From Cranoglanis bouderius (taxonomy: Eukaryota; Chordata; Actinopteri; Siluriformes; Cranoglanididae), in NCBI GenBank assembly GCA_023630585.1, contig CM042565.1:11426513-11490512 (forward strand): a stretch of 64,000 nt of DNA. Direction: 5' to 3'. This document shows positions 42,501 to 45,915 of this stretch, in pieces. Within the stretch, counting starts at the first letter, position 1. Every line of letters begins with the position of its first letter. Below the pieces are notes generated by a model. It made no database searches, had not been told where the DNA came from, and saw only the letters and a program-made list of their open reading frames with translations. A program made the position numbers and the translations under genes.

Positions 42501-43793
42501 AGTTTGAGTTAACAGGCAACTGCATCAGCCCCAGAGATACACAGAACCCCAGGGAACGCCCTTGCAGTCCAAGATCTGTTGTACAAAGCATGCTGTGACA
42601 TTACAGTGGAACAACTCTTTATCCATCAACCACAGCTTACACTGTAGCTAGGTGATTAGTTTGTTCAGCTACAGCACAGCTTTGGGCACTGCTGCTTGAT
42701 TAGGCAGTTACAGTAATCGCTAACCAGCTGACGGTAGCTAAAAGACAAGCTCTTGCGCTTTCATCTGGCACTCAGTATCGCTGATAGCCACACTGATGTG
42801 CACAGTAAAGTTATTTTATTTTCATATCACTTCTGTAAGTCGCGAACTCTTGAGCCACATCCAAAACTGCATACTATCGGATTAAAACACTACGCCGTTG
42901 GAGTTTATATTTAGGCATACTATGTAGTGTGCATTGTGCGGTTTAGGACAAAGCCTTGAAATCACACACAGCCATGAGATCTGCAGGTTGGATAAGGACC
43001 AGCGCAGCCTTATGTTATGAAATGTTCTTCTACCAGTAGCTTGACAAACCATTGTTTTTATACCAGAAAGGGAAGTTCCAAAATTATAGACCGTGAAGCT
43101 GGAAAAATATATAGTTTGTGCAATTTTGACCACTGTAATGCATGTCAGGTATGACCTGGAAACAGGTCAAGCTTCATTCAAGCCACTTAGGGTGTGGTGC
43201 CTGGACTTAATTGGTACTAATTACCATTCCTGGCTAAGGAAACGAGTTGTGACGTCATTATAGTCTGTTTCCCCTCAAGTGTAGTTTAATGAGGCATGGT
43301 TTGGCGGGAAAATGAGAGGGTCACGCGAGGATAAAGGCGCCAAAACCTGCGGAAAAGATGCTGGAGGTGTGACGCAGGTGTAACACTGATGGAGATGGTA
43401 AAACATCCCACTATATACAAAAGGAAATAATGTCTGGTCTAAATTAAATGTATCGTTTATGTCTATGGTACATTGTAGGATTATAGTCTGTTACTCAGCC
43501 TTATTATGTTGTTAATTCAGTCTCACTAAATAGACTAGACAAGCTAGAAAAAAAATAATCCAACAGAACCCTTTAGTAGTCGAAACAACAATGAATTCAT
43601 GTTATATCCCTAAAAAAAACTAAAATATATCATTAAGGTGTGTGCGTGCGGCTGTAGTTGCTGAAATGATGCGCTCGCGCGTACCTGTCAGGTGTTGGAG
43701 GCGCGCGAGGCACGCGAGCGCGAGCAGCCCGAAGCCGCCGCAGCAGAGGCGCGCGAAGGGCCGCCGCCTCCCGCTCCGCGTCACCGGCTTCAT
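950..43793 (-). CDS. slc24a3: K+-dependent Na+/Ca2+ exchanger, NCKX3-like, complete 17-exon gene
   Basis: Plasma-membrane antiporter expected to exchange Na+ for Ca2+ plus K+. Seventeen exons splice in phase to 597 residues; the coordinates are in the summary. Seen: an N-terminal hydrophobic signal/anchor (about residues 17-34), an extracellular N-glycosylation motif NHT at 65-67, alpha-1 repeat (about 130-187) with GSSAPE and acidic E146, a large cytoplasmic loop (about 239-412) with the family motif MVDELL and an acidic run EEEED, and alpha-2 repeat (about 474-525) with GTSVPD D491 and a D518 equivalent to the family K+-binding aspartate. The PHQLSF and RTRLSMA segments and the start of the acidic loop resemble SLC24A3 more than SLC24A1, A2 or A4. 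Odd: it is shorter than human SLC24A3 (about 644 aa) and ends in FGQL, lacking the usual tail. It could be a divergent paralogue of SLC24A3/SLC24A4 rather than the strict orthologue. The assignment rests on recalled family sequences. Confidence 0.93.
1375..1440 (-). CDS. slc24a3: slc24a3-like exon 16 (membrane helix)
   Basis: 66 nt, phase 0. Acceptor ttgccag, donor CACT/gtgagt. Encodes NKGLVYSVILLLASVFLT, matching the RGLIYSVGLLLASVFVT helix of SLC24A3. Confidence 0.93.
1625..1805. repeat. interspersed fish repeat in intron 15
   Basis: Contains the AAGCGCTTTTAACAGTGGAC and CCCAAAGCAGCTTTACAGAA blocks that recur across fish genomes, followed by GAGCAAGCCAGAGGCGACGG. It may extend to about 2060. 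The element class is not certain from sequence alone. Confidence 0.55.
3111..3223 (-). CDS. slc24a3: slc24a3-like exon 15 (alpha-2 repeat, second half)
   Basis: 113 nt. Acceptor tgtgtcag, donor ATCG/gtgagc. Encodes GMGDMAVSNSIGSNIFDILL; the Asp after IF (residue 518) aligns with the residue that confers K+ dependence in NCKX2, where NCX has Asn. The acceptor is preceded directly by a (TG)n run. Confidence 0.97.
3870..3984 (-). CDS. slc24a3: slc24a3-like exon 14 (alpha-2 repeat, first half)
   Basis: 115 nt. Acceptor cccttcag, donor CCAAG/gtacac. Encodes IPDYIMGITFLAAGTSVPDC and MASLIVARQ: the alpha-2 cation-binding repeat with the key aspartate in SVPD (residue 491). Confidence 0.98.
4041..4750. 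mobile_element. Tc1-like non-autonomous element with internal hairpin
   Basis: The left end reads CATAAGTTTACATACACCTT, a common Tc1-family end in fish; the right end, GTTCAAAAGTTTACACCCCC, is less regular. No transposase is left. Two long inverted arms (4587-4633 and 4691-4745) occupy the right part. A truncated relative lies at 47893-48240. The element lies in intron 13 of the exchanger gene. Confidence 0.6.
5131..5285 (-). CDS. slc24a3: slc24a3-like exon 13 (second membrane cluster, start)
   Basis: 155 nt. Acceptor ttgtgcag, donor GGATG/gtaaga. Encodes WPLGVLLYYTVPNC, PRWHRWFMVTF and STLWIAIFSYLMVWM, the conserved entry to the C-terminal membrane cluster of SLC24 exchangers. Confidence 0.97.
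5415..5619 (-). CDS. slc24a3: slc24a3-like exon 12 (variable acidic loop)
   Basis: 205 nt. Acceptor tttttcag, donor GCCAG/gttatc. Begins RQRLI, as the NCKX family does after the LINE/LISE motif, then a poorly conserved hydrophilic stretch with QPEEEEDRDG. This is the fast-evolving part of the loop. It is much shorter than the acidic loop of human SLC24A3. Confidence 0.87.
5888..6165. repeat. interspersed repeat, family A copy 1
   Basis: Starts CCACGGCACTGTTGAATTCT, then CTGATTGGTCAGAGG, AACAGCAGCTCTGACAGTA and a Tn-rich right part. Related copies occur at 9410-9680, 14393-15545 (interrupted) and about 39430-39690, so it is a non-autonomous DNA element typical of fish. The right boundary is approximate. 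Confidence 0.5.
6714..6883 (-). CDS. slc24a3: slc24a3-like exon 11 (MVDELL loop segment)
   Basis: 170 nt. Acceptor gtcctcag, donor GCGAA/gtgaga. Encodes VVMVDELLILRPHQLSF, PEAGLRIMI and RTRLSMAGRVLISE, strongly conserved with SLC24A3. The acceptor junction is the edge of the 37 bp minisatellite described separately. Confidence 0.95.
6879..7420. repeat. 37 bp minisatellite abutting exon 11 acceptor (15 copies)
   Basis: Unit starts fall at 6879, 6916, 6953, 6990, 7027, 7064, 7101, 7138, 7175, 7212, 7249, 7286, 7323, 7365 and 7407: thirteen 37 bp starts, then two 42 bp steps. Copies near exon 11 are almost identical; distal ones are diverged. On the minus strand each unit reads CTGTCCTCAGGTCAGT, that is, the exon 11 acceptor plus the first exon bases. 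The first copy is the real junction (exon start 6883). Confidence 0.95.
8099..8241 (-). CDS. slc24a3: slc24a3-like exon 10 (start of cytoplasmic loop)
   Basis: 143 nt. Acceptor tgcctag, donor AAAAG/gtctaa. It encodes a cysteine-containing loop segment ending NCNTSMVLLRK, comparable to NCDATVVLLKK in SLC24A3. This is one of the features separating it from SLC24A1, A2 and A4. Confidence 0.9.
8393..9768. mobile_element. Tc1-like non-autonomous element spanning intron 9
   Basis: Terminal inverted repeats GAGTGCAAAAGTTTGCATCC (8398) and GGGTATGCAAACTTTTGCACTC (9743-9763) lie 1.37 kb apart. The interior has no transposase and holds a family A repeat copy (9410-9680), suggesting nested insertion. 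Its right end lies about 20 bases from exon 9. Confidence 0.6.
9410..9680. repeat. interspersed repeat, family A copy 2 (nested)
   Basis: Shares CACCTTACACAGGGATTTGT, ATGGTGGATGCTACACATAA and GAGGTGAAGTTTTCTGTGAG blocks with the copy at 15050-15545. It sits inside the Tc1-like element 8393-9768. Confidence 0.5.
9790..9843 (-). CDS. slc24a3: slc24a3-like exon 9 (membrane helix)
   Basis: 54 nt. Acceptor cttccag, donor ATGAA/gtgagt. Encodes WESMLLISMYGVYILIM, a hydrophobic helix that leads into the large cytoplasmic loop. Confidence 0.9.
10173..10198 (-). CDS. slc24a3: slc24a3-like exon 8 (26 nt micro-exon)
   Basis: Acceptor cctctag, donor TGTG/gtgagt. Encodes VIYDERVV and the first two bases of Trp, continued by exon 9 to give WWES, the equivalent of YDEKVSWWES in SLC24A3. 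The phase and the motif make it secure despite its size. Confidence 0.88.
10386..10418. repeat. (CA)n microsatellite at exon 7 donor
   Basis: About 16 CA units on the plus strand. On the minus strand this is (GT)n beginning a few bases after the exon 7 donor gtgagt. Confidence 0.95.
10422..10496 (-). CDS. slc24a3: slc24a3-like exon 7 (membrane helix)
   Basis: 75 nt, phase 0. Acceptor ctcacag, donor TTG/gtgagt. Encodes ALTWWSLFRDSLYYILSVL, matching the NCKX pattern around the LFRDSxYY motif. The donor runs straight into a (GT)n microsatellite on the minus strand. Confidence 0.93.
11083..11154 (-). repeat. tRNA-like block inside a repeat
   Basis: On the minus strand there is an A-box-like GGACCAGTGGCTAGCATG and a B-box GAGTTCGAGTCC at about tRNA spacing. 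The acceptor stem does not pair, so this looks like a tRNA-derived SINE head or a decayed tRNA, not a working gene. Confidence 0.3.
11214..11460. mobile_element. mariner/Tc1-type terminal fragment (family M)
   Basis: Begins CAGCGTGTCCCAAAAGTCTG followed by CATACATAGGGGA. The same terminus, inverted, ends the fragments at 14394 and 40853, whose interiors encode transposase remnants. The right limit is approximate. Confidence 0.45.
12750..12865. repeat. hAT-like fragment (GGTATCG / GATGCATCCCC)
   Basis: Contains ATGGTATCGGAATTTGGTATCG and ends TTGATGCATCCCC. Similar words flank 26246-28274. A non-coding remnant in intron 6. Confidence 0.35.
12959..13202. mobile_element. Tc1/mariner MITE with TA target duplication
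   Basis: 244 bp between TA dinucleotides. Terminal inverted repeats of about 55 bp contain CCCTCCACTAATATTGGCA and CTTGGTAAATATGA; they differ at only a few positions. No coding sequence. Lies in intron 6. Confidence 0.85.
13911..13950. repeat. (ATT)n microsatellite
   Basis: About 13 perfect trinucleotide units in intron 6. Confidence 0.95.
14260..14394 (+). mobile_element. mariner/Tc1-type fragment (family M), internally deleted
   Basis: Encodes NKFKKTGS-like helix-turn-helix remnant words with stops, then runs into the terminus TATGGAGACTTTTGGGACACC. It is about 90 per cent like 40713-40853 by eye. The catalytic domain is absent. Confidence 0.55.
14393..15545. repeat. interspersed repeat, family A copy 3 (interrupted)
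   Basis: The left part begins CCACGCTGTTGAATTCTGAA; the right part resumes at about 15056 with CAGCTCTGACAGTAGTTCTG and continues through CAACTTACACAGGGTCTTGT to 15545. The middle includes unrelated DNA and the hairpin 14886-15059. A small inverted pair (15449-15472, 15506-15530) contains TATAGGAAAATAA. Confidence 0.45.
14886..15059. mobile_element. foldback (hairpin) MITE
   Basis: Two arms of about 72-73 bp (14886-14957 and 14987-15059) are near-perfect reverse complements around a 29 bp spacer. Arms start GCTGCTTACTTTATTAAAGC and include CGAGGCCGTG. No open frame. A weakly related stretch occurs at 48310-48440. Confidence 0.9.
15571..15605. repeat. (TG)n microsatellite near exon 6 donor
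   Basis: About 17 units. On the transcribed (minus) strand it is (CA)n starting about 28 bases downstream of the exon 6 donor. Confidence 0.95.
15634..15737 (-). CDS. slc24a3: slc24a3-like exon 6 (alpha-1 repeat, second half)
   Basis: 104 nt. Acceptor ttgacag, donor GCAG/gtaact. Encodes FITKGDVGVGTIVGSAVFN and IGVCGIFAGQ, completing alpha-1. About 28 bases into the following intron the minus strand carries a long (CA)n run (plus-strand TG, 15571-15605). Confidence 0.97.
16327..16411 (-). CDS. slc24a3: slc24a3-like exon 5 (alpha-1 repeat, first half)
   Basis: 85 nt. Acceptor gcttcag, donor ATTG/gtcagt. Encodes the LSEDVAGATFMAAGSSAPEL segment of the alpha-1 cation-binding repeat, including the ion-coordinating glutamate in SSAPE (residue 146). 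Confidence 0.97.
16840..16914 (-). CDS. slc24a3: slc24a3-like exon 4 (first membrane helix)
   Basis: 75 nt, 25 codons, phase 0 on both sides. Acceptor cttccag, donor GAG/gtgaga. Encodes IYMFYALAIVCDDYFVPSLE, a hallmark of NCKX3/4. The intron upstream of the acceptor carries a (CT)n tract (plus strand 16926-16950). Confidence 0.96.
16915..19741. other. intron 3 of slc24a3-like gene
   Basis: No exon seen. Holds a (GA)n tract at 16926-16950 near the exon 4 acceptor and a hAT-like repeat at 18566-19109; the rest looks unique and AT-rich. Confidence 0.7.
18566..19109. mobile_element. hAT-like non-autonomous element
   Basis: The left end has GGCTGACCGATTGATCGGTT and the right has GTTATCGGTATCGGTAAAAC, the ATCGG-rich ends common to a widespread vertebrate hAT family. 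No transposase in the interior. Confidence 0.5.
19742..19818 (-). CDS. slc24a3: slc24a3-like exon 3 (HEFPEDIFT segment)
   Basis: 77 nt. Acceptor ctcgcag, donor TGT/gtgagt. Encodes HEFPEDIFTKEQRKRGAV, the strongly conserved NCKX segment just before the first transmembrane helix of the mature protein, then LLHVLC. Confidence 0.93.
20300..20480. promoter_or_regulatory. candidate intronic regulatory island with MEF2-type site
   Basis: A non-repetitive stretch of mixed composition with a perfect MEF2 consensus CTATTTTTAG at 20370-20379. The motif is seen; the function is inference. Conservation not tested. Confidence 0.25.
20941..21262 (-). mobile_element. tRNA-derived SINE-like copy, degenerate
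   Basis: Contains the shared blocks CCTAGTCGGGGTCACAGTGA, ACACCCTGGATAGG, GGAGGAAACC and, near the end, the inverted B-box GGATCGAACC. Same family as 44353-44590, 45187-45480 and 60805-61150, but more diverged. Confidence 0.5.
22271..22311. repeat. (CA)n microsatellite
   Basis: About 20 perfect units in intron 2. Confidence 0.95.
22573..22602. repeat. (CT)n microsatellite in pyrimidine-rich tract
   Basis: About 15 units at the end of a roughly 200 base C/T-rich stretch (22410-22620). This composition creates long spurious open frames on both strands. Confidence 0.9.
22620..22830. promoter_or_regulatory. candidate GC-rich regulatory island with RFX X-box
   Basis: An unusually GC- and CpG-rich island inside an AT-rich intron. 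GTTGCCATGGAAAC at 22706-22719 matches the RFX X-box consensus almost perfectly. No exon-like frame with splice sites is recognisable. Function is inferred. Confidence 0.35.
23506..23895. mobile_element. hAT-like non-autonomous element, copy 1
   Basis: Left end CCTCCAGGATTTCATGATTTTG; right end contains CACAAAAAACTC. Shares blocks such as TCACGTGCATCGAACATG and AAAGGTCTCATTTACC with 48560-48932. No intact transposase. Confidence 0.5.
24025..24260. promoter_or_regulatory. candidate regulatory island with DR1-type site
   Basis: Unique, GC-balanced sequence. TGACCTTTCACCC at 24095-24107 is, on the minus strand, GGGTGA-A-AGGTCA, a direct repeat with one-base spacing as bound by RXR heterodimers, HNF4 or COUP-TF. 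Function inferred only. Confidence 0.25.
24462..24556. repeat. (GT)n/(GA)n compound microsatellite
   Basis: GT units pass into GA units broken by GAAACA interruptions. A further (CA)n run lies at 24684-24724. Together they produce a spurious 130-codon frame. Confidence 0.95.
25050..25740. repeat. possible Harbinger-type non-autonomous element
   Basis: The left edge reads TTCATACTAGCAAGCAACAA and the right part TCGACACAAACGTCGCCAAC, of the type found at ends of Harbinger-like fish elements with GTCGC words. Boundaries uncertain; no transposase. Confidence 0.3.
26418..26820 (+). repeat. interspersed repeat, family P copy 1
   Basis: Begins CTTAAAGTCTCCATGAAATC and ends TCAAGGCACTTCACAGGGAC. 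It shares long blocks such as GTGTGCTCCAAAACAGTGAC and GCACTTCAGCTTCTCATCAG with an inverted copy at 31938-32390. Confidence 0.7.
27205..28140 (+). pseudogene. PIF/Harbinger transposase remnant
   Basis: The frame at 27354-27614 encodes RLWVKPWLLRHERQ followed by LCRELHTEDFQSF and PKQF, resembling the N-terminal part of Harbinger nucleases of fish (RxWVxPWL then a REL...ED..F motif). The catalytic part is missing. The rest of the interval is a non-coding remnant; limits approximate. Confidence 0.5.
28920..29220. promoter_or_regulatory. candidate regulatory island with MEF2 and RFX sites
   Basis: A non-repeat sequence split by a CT-rich tract (29033-29098). CTAAAAATAG at 28988-28997 is a perfect MEF2 consensus; GTTGCCTGGCAAC at 29144-29156 is a perfect palindromic RFX X-box. 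The right part is GC-rich. Function inferred. Confidence 0.35.
29330..29560. promoter_or_regulatory. candidate conserved non-coding element
   Basis: A unique stretch with a homeodomain/POU-like cluster GCTAATTGCATAATCAT near 29368-29384 and several TGTAATNAC words. It has the look of vertebrate conserved intronic elements. Cannot be tested here. Confidence 0.2.
30165..30590 (-). mobile_element. SINE-like repeat, family S copy 1
   Basis: Contains CAGTCACCTGCCAGCCAGCT, TACATGAGCTCAAAGATGTC and GACAGCATGGCCAGTTTTGC, with an inverted B-box-like GTATTCGAACCAGCGACAAT at its end. A second copy lies at 35033-35625. Confidence 0.6.
31938..32390 (-). repeat. interspersed repeat, family P copy 2 (inverted)
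   Basis: Reverse complement of 26418-26820, with about 5.1 kb between the two copies. Starts TTAAAGTTCCTGTGAAGTGC and ends GATTTCATGGGGAC. Both copies lie in intron 2. Confidence 0.7.
33025..33987. repeat. family P-related termini flanking microsatellite-rich DNA
   Basis: TTAAAGTACCCATGAGATGG at the left and the inverted TTGATTTCATGGGCACTTTAA at the right match family P ends. The interior is mostly (CT)n and (CA)n tracts (33286-33324, 33443-33532) and unrelated DNA. Confidence 0.4.
33443..33532. repeat. (CT)n(CA)n compound microsatellite
   Basis: About 24 CT units followed directly by about 20 CA units. Confidence 0.95.
34682..34792 (-). CDS. slc24a3: slc24a3-like exon 2 (extracellular N-terminal segment)
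   Basis: 111 nt between acceptor ctgacag and donor GCAG/gtaaga. It encodes a polar segment containing GRKLMQD, like the ARKLMQ of human SLC24A3, and an NHT glycosylation motif (residues 65-67). The phase fits both neighbours (G/TG and G/CC). Found by reading in phase from exon 3. Confidence 0.8.
35033..35625 (-). mobile_element. SINE-like repeat, family S copy 2, interrupted
   Basis: Shares long blocks with 30165-30590 (for example CATACATGAGCTCA and CAGAGAGCATGGCCAATTTT). It is split by a 194 bp hAT-type MITE at 35309-35502. Confidence 0.6.
35309..35502. mobile_element. hAT-type MITE inserted in a SINE
   Basis: Ends CAGTGGTCACCAACCCT and AGGGTTGATGACCACTG are inverted repeats. The 8-base flanks GAGTGCAC and GAGTATGC agree at 5 of 8 positions, as expected of a decayed 8 bp hAT target duplication. 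The empty site can be read from the copy at 30165-30590. Confidence 0.8.
36000..36215. promoter_or_regulatory. candidate conserved non-coding element in intron 1
   Basis: Unique sequence rich in homeodomain/POU-like words (GATTAATTATGACAATTGGC, CATGCTAATGCAGAG). Motif density is the only evidence. Confidence 0.2.
36481..38068 (-). mobile_element. Tc1-like transposon with broken transposase
   Basis: About 1.59 kb between TA dinucleotides (36479-36480 and 38069-38070). The termini TCATGTGAAAAAGGAAGTAC and TACTTATTTTTTCACATGA are inverted repeats. Transposase on the minus strand starts at 37684 (MPRSKEFCKAFR), with an HTH region, then GRPSKFSPRTDR, a WTDESKIELFG block in another frame near 37235 and an SPDLNPIEMLWGD block near 36860. 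Frameshifts and stops make it non-functional. Confidence 0.9.
38070..39430. other. intron 1 segment without recognised gene
   Basis: No exon. 38190-38235 contains TTACAAATATTAATGTGCAA and TTCAGGGTGGATTT, also present inverted at 51893-51940, so part is an interspersed repeat. Confidence 0.5.
39704..40547 (-). mobile_element. Tc1-like transposon, truncated, broken transposase
   Basis: The left end CACCAATCAGCCATAACATT is a familiar terminus of a fish Tc1-like family. The minus strand encodes HRKRLQWACVHQNWTLEQWK, WSDESLFLLHHVDGRVHVRR, DNTPCHTAK and, after a frameshift, SPDLN-type words: the DDE transposase C-terminal two thirds. The 5' end of the transposase and the second terminus are missing. 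Confidence 0.85.
40548..40853 (+). mobile_element. mariner/Tc1-type element (family M), internally deleted
   Basis: The plus strand encodes LTKEERIEIILIAGLGSCRK and VAIDFNRKYGKHI, the N-terminal HTH of a transposase, then frameshifts; the terminus TTTTGGGACACCCTATA follows directly at about 40853. The catalytic domain is deleted. The left side is cut by the adjacent Tc1 element. Confidence 0.65.
40860..43640. other. intron 1 proximal segment
   Basis: I see no gene, tRNA or clear mobile element here. AT-rich with short homopolymers. A GC-richer, possibly unique part lies at 42480-42800 and 43190-43400. Confidence 0.5.
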
Positions 43794-44010
43794 CGCCTTT
43801 CCTTTCCCCCGCTTCAGAACATTATTATTCACCGTCTTGAGGTCCCGTGGCCGCGCTTCCTCTCCGACTGACTTAGTAAACTTTTGAGTTCGCCGCTCCG
43901 TTTGCCTTCAAATCGAAGTTGTTTGGATGCATCCTCAGCGCGCGCCAAAACGCTAACGGTTTCGCGTCGGCCGTTTCGAAGCCCGCGTGCGACTCGACGT
44001 ACAGGAGTTC
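43640..44010 (-). promoter_or_regulatory. CpG-rich first exon and probable promoter
   Basis: Dense CpG dinucleotides (GCGCGCGAGGCACGCGAGCG and similar) in an otherwise CpG-poor window, centred on exon 1 and extending about 200 bases upstream of the ATG. No TATA box. This is the expected look of a CpG-island promoter. The transcription start is not located. Confidence 0.65.
43685..43793 (-). CDS. slc24a3: slc24a3-like exon 1 (start codon, signal anchor)
   Basis: Thirty-six codons plus one base. The ATG at 43793-43791 sits in a fair context (AAGGCGATGA) and opens MKPVTRSGRRR followed by a hydrophobic stretch, a basic n-region plus h-region as expected of NCKX signal sequences. The donor is ACAG/gtacgc. 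An in-frame GTG 39 bases upstream is not used because eukaryotic starts are ATG. Very high CpG. Confidence 0.85.
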
Positions 44011-44352
44011 AAGATTTACTCACATGCCTCACGGCTGGGAAACATCTCCCTCTCTGTTTCTCTCTCTCACACACACACTCATACATTCTCTCTCTCACAC
44101 ACATGCACGCACTCACCACTCCCACTCAGAGCTCGCGCCAGTGGTCGTGGTCTAGTTTTGCAATCGGCACACGAGGAGAGCCACTAGGAGGAGACAAACT
44201 GCACGTTTTACGCCAAAGCTGTTCTCCGATCAGCCACTTCTTCTCCTCCACCCGTGTTAAACATTCGCTCTGGGGCCTTCAGTATTCAGCCTGTGGCAGA
44301 CCCTGTGCAATTTTAAACCAAACTGTCCCTCAAATCACTTCCACCCAAGCAA

Positions 44353-44590
44353 GCATGGGGCACGAGGCGGGCCACACCCTGGACGGGGTGGCAACCCATC
44401 GCAGGGCACAATCTCACACACACTCACACACCCATTCACACACTACGGACAATCAGCCTACAACGCATGTCTTTGGACTGAGGGAGGAAACCGGAATACC
44501 TGGTGGAAACCGGGGGGAAGCACAAGGAGAACATGCAAACTCGATGCACACAGGGCAGAGGCAGGAATCGAACCCCCAACCCTGGAGGTA
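44353..44590 (-). mobile_element. tRNA-derived SINE-like copy
   Basis: Contains CCTGGACGGGGTGGCAACCC, CAACGCATGTCTTTGGACTG, GGAACATGC-type words and the inverted B-box GAATCGAACCCCCAACCCTG. A second, more diverged copy follows at 44610-44875. Confidence 0.75.
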
Positions 44591-44609
44591 TAAATTAGCC
44601 AAATTATTC

Positions 44610-44875
44610 ACCCTGAATAGGATGCCAGTCCATCACAGGACACCATGCACTCACACCTTCACACGTTCATTCACACACAGGTCAGTTATCGTAGATAGTC
44701 CACCTACCAGTATGTTTTTGGGAGGTAAAGGAAACCTGAGAACCCAGAGGAAACCCACATAAACACAAGGAGAACATGTGAAACTCCTCACAGACAGTAA
44801 ACTGTGCTTCCAATCATGGATCTCATGTTGTGAGACAACAACACTACCTGCTGCACCACAGTGCTGCCCATGTAT
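44610..44875 (-). mobile_element. related SINE-like copy, diverged
   Basis: GGATGCCAGTCCATCACAGG, TGGGAGGTAAAGGAAACC and a terminal GCTGCACCACAGTGCTGCCC. It is adjacent to the copy at 44353-44590 and may be a separate insertion. Confidence 0.55.
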
Positions 44876-45029
44876 AGATGGTAAATTATTTTCTTGATTA
44901 GATTTACTGCAGTTTTAATAAAAATCGCTTGCAATTCCAGAATGTAATGTGTCAAAGGTCAACATGGTAATCATAATGCACTTTGTTTACAGTGTGACAT
45001 TTGAAAGGAAAACTGTATATTTAGGCATG

Positions 45030-45033
<4 letters not shown>

Positions 45034-45118
<85 letters not shown>
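45034..45118. repeat. (AT)n tract, 85 bp
   Basis: A perfect alternating AT run of about 42 units. Confidence 0.97.
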
Positions 45119-45121
<3 letters not shown>

Positions 45122-45186
45122 GTTTAATCATTAGAGTTTGATTGCTCTGTAAAAAAAAAAAAAAAATGACGATATAATTGCTTGAT

Positions 45187-45480
45187 GAGGGCACGGTGGC
45201 TTAGTGGTTAGCATGTTTGTCTCCAGGGTTGGGGGTTCGAATCCCGCCTCTGCCCTGTGTGCACGGAGCTAGCATGTTCTCCTGGTGCTTCAGGGGTTTC
45301 CTCTGGGCACTCTAGTTTCCTCCCCCAGTCCAAAGTCATTTCCAAATTGGCCGTAGTGTGTGAATGGGTGTGTGATTGTGCCCTGTGATGGGTTTGCACC
45401 CTGTCAAGGTTGATCCCCTGACTTGTGCCCCGAGCTCCCTGGGATAGGCTCCAGGCTTCCCATGACCCTGTGTAGGATAC
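45187..45480 (+). mobile_element. tRNA-derived SINE-like copy with pol III boxes
   Basis: Forward copy: A-box TGGCTTAGTGG (45197-45207) and B-box GGTTCGAATCC (45234-45244) at tRNA-like spacing, then the body (GGTTTCCTCTGGGCACTC, GGGATAGGCTCCAGGCTTCC) and an A-rich tail ending in GGAAAATGGATAA. The tRNA-like head shows the family is tRNA-derived. Confidence 0.85.
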
Positions 45481-45883
45481 GTGGTATGGAAAATGGATAA
45501 TTGACTGATAGCATTTCATTTGGATGGACAATTACGAAAAAGCAGCACAGTTTTCTATTTTAAGTGACTGATACTGAAGAATTGTATAAAATATAACCAG
45601 AAACATGAACTGACAAAGTAAAGAAGGTTAGGTTTGATTTCAGGTTGTTTTTAATTCATCGCTGTATGGGTTTGTTGGACATTTGTATGCAGACTGGATA
45701 CGCACTAAAACAGTCACAGCCAATATTTGGATCATTTTTGCTTCAAGCAGCAGCTTGTGTTTGTGAATTTATGCATCAAAATCGAGGCTTTGAAATGGAA
45801 GGGGAATGAATGGAGGGGGCAAAATGAAAGGGAACCTGATTCATTTGAATCACTTAGAAAACCTCGCTTCATCACTAAAGCAT

Positions 45884-45915
<32 letters not shown>

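Larger units (their letters stand above)
34793..43684. other. intron 1 of slc24a3-like gene (8.9 kb)
   Basis: No exon seen. Holds a SINE with nested hAT MITE (35033-35625), a candidate non-coding element (36000-36215), a Tc1 element (36481-38068), a second Tc1-like element (39704-40547), a family M fragment (40548-40853) and about 2.8 kb of apparently unique AT-rich DNA at 40860-43640. Confidence 0.65.

Noticed and set aside
43685..43832. GTG-started extension of exon 1
   Set aside because: The upstream start is GTG; the first ATG in frame (43793) has a fair context and is followed by a credible signal sequence.
43884..44762. 292-codon open frame on the plus strand upstream of exon 1
   Set aside because: It runs through CpG-rich 5' flank, low-complexity CT/CA sequence and two SINE copies; the amino acids are those of repeat DNA (runs of HTHS), with no domain.
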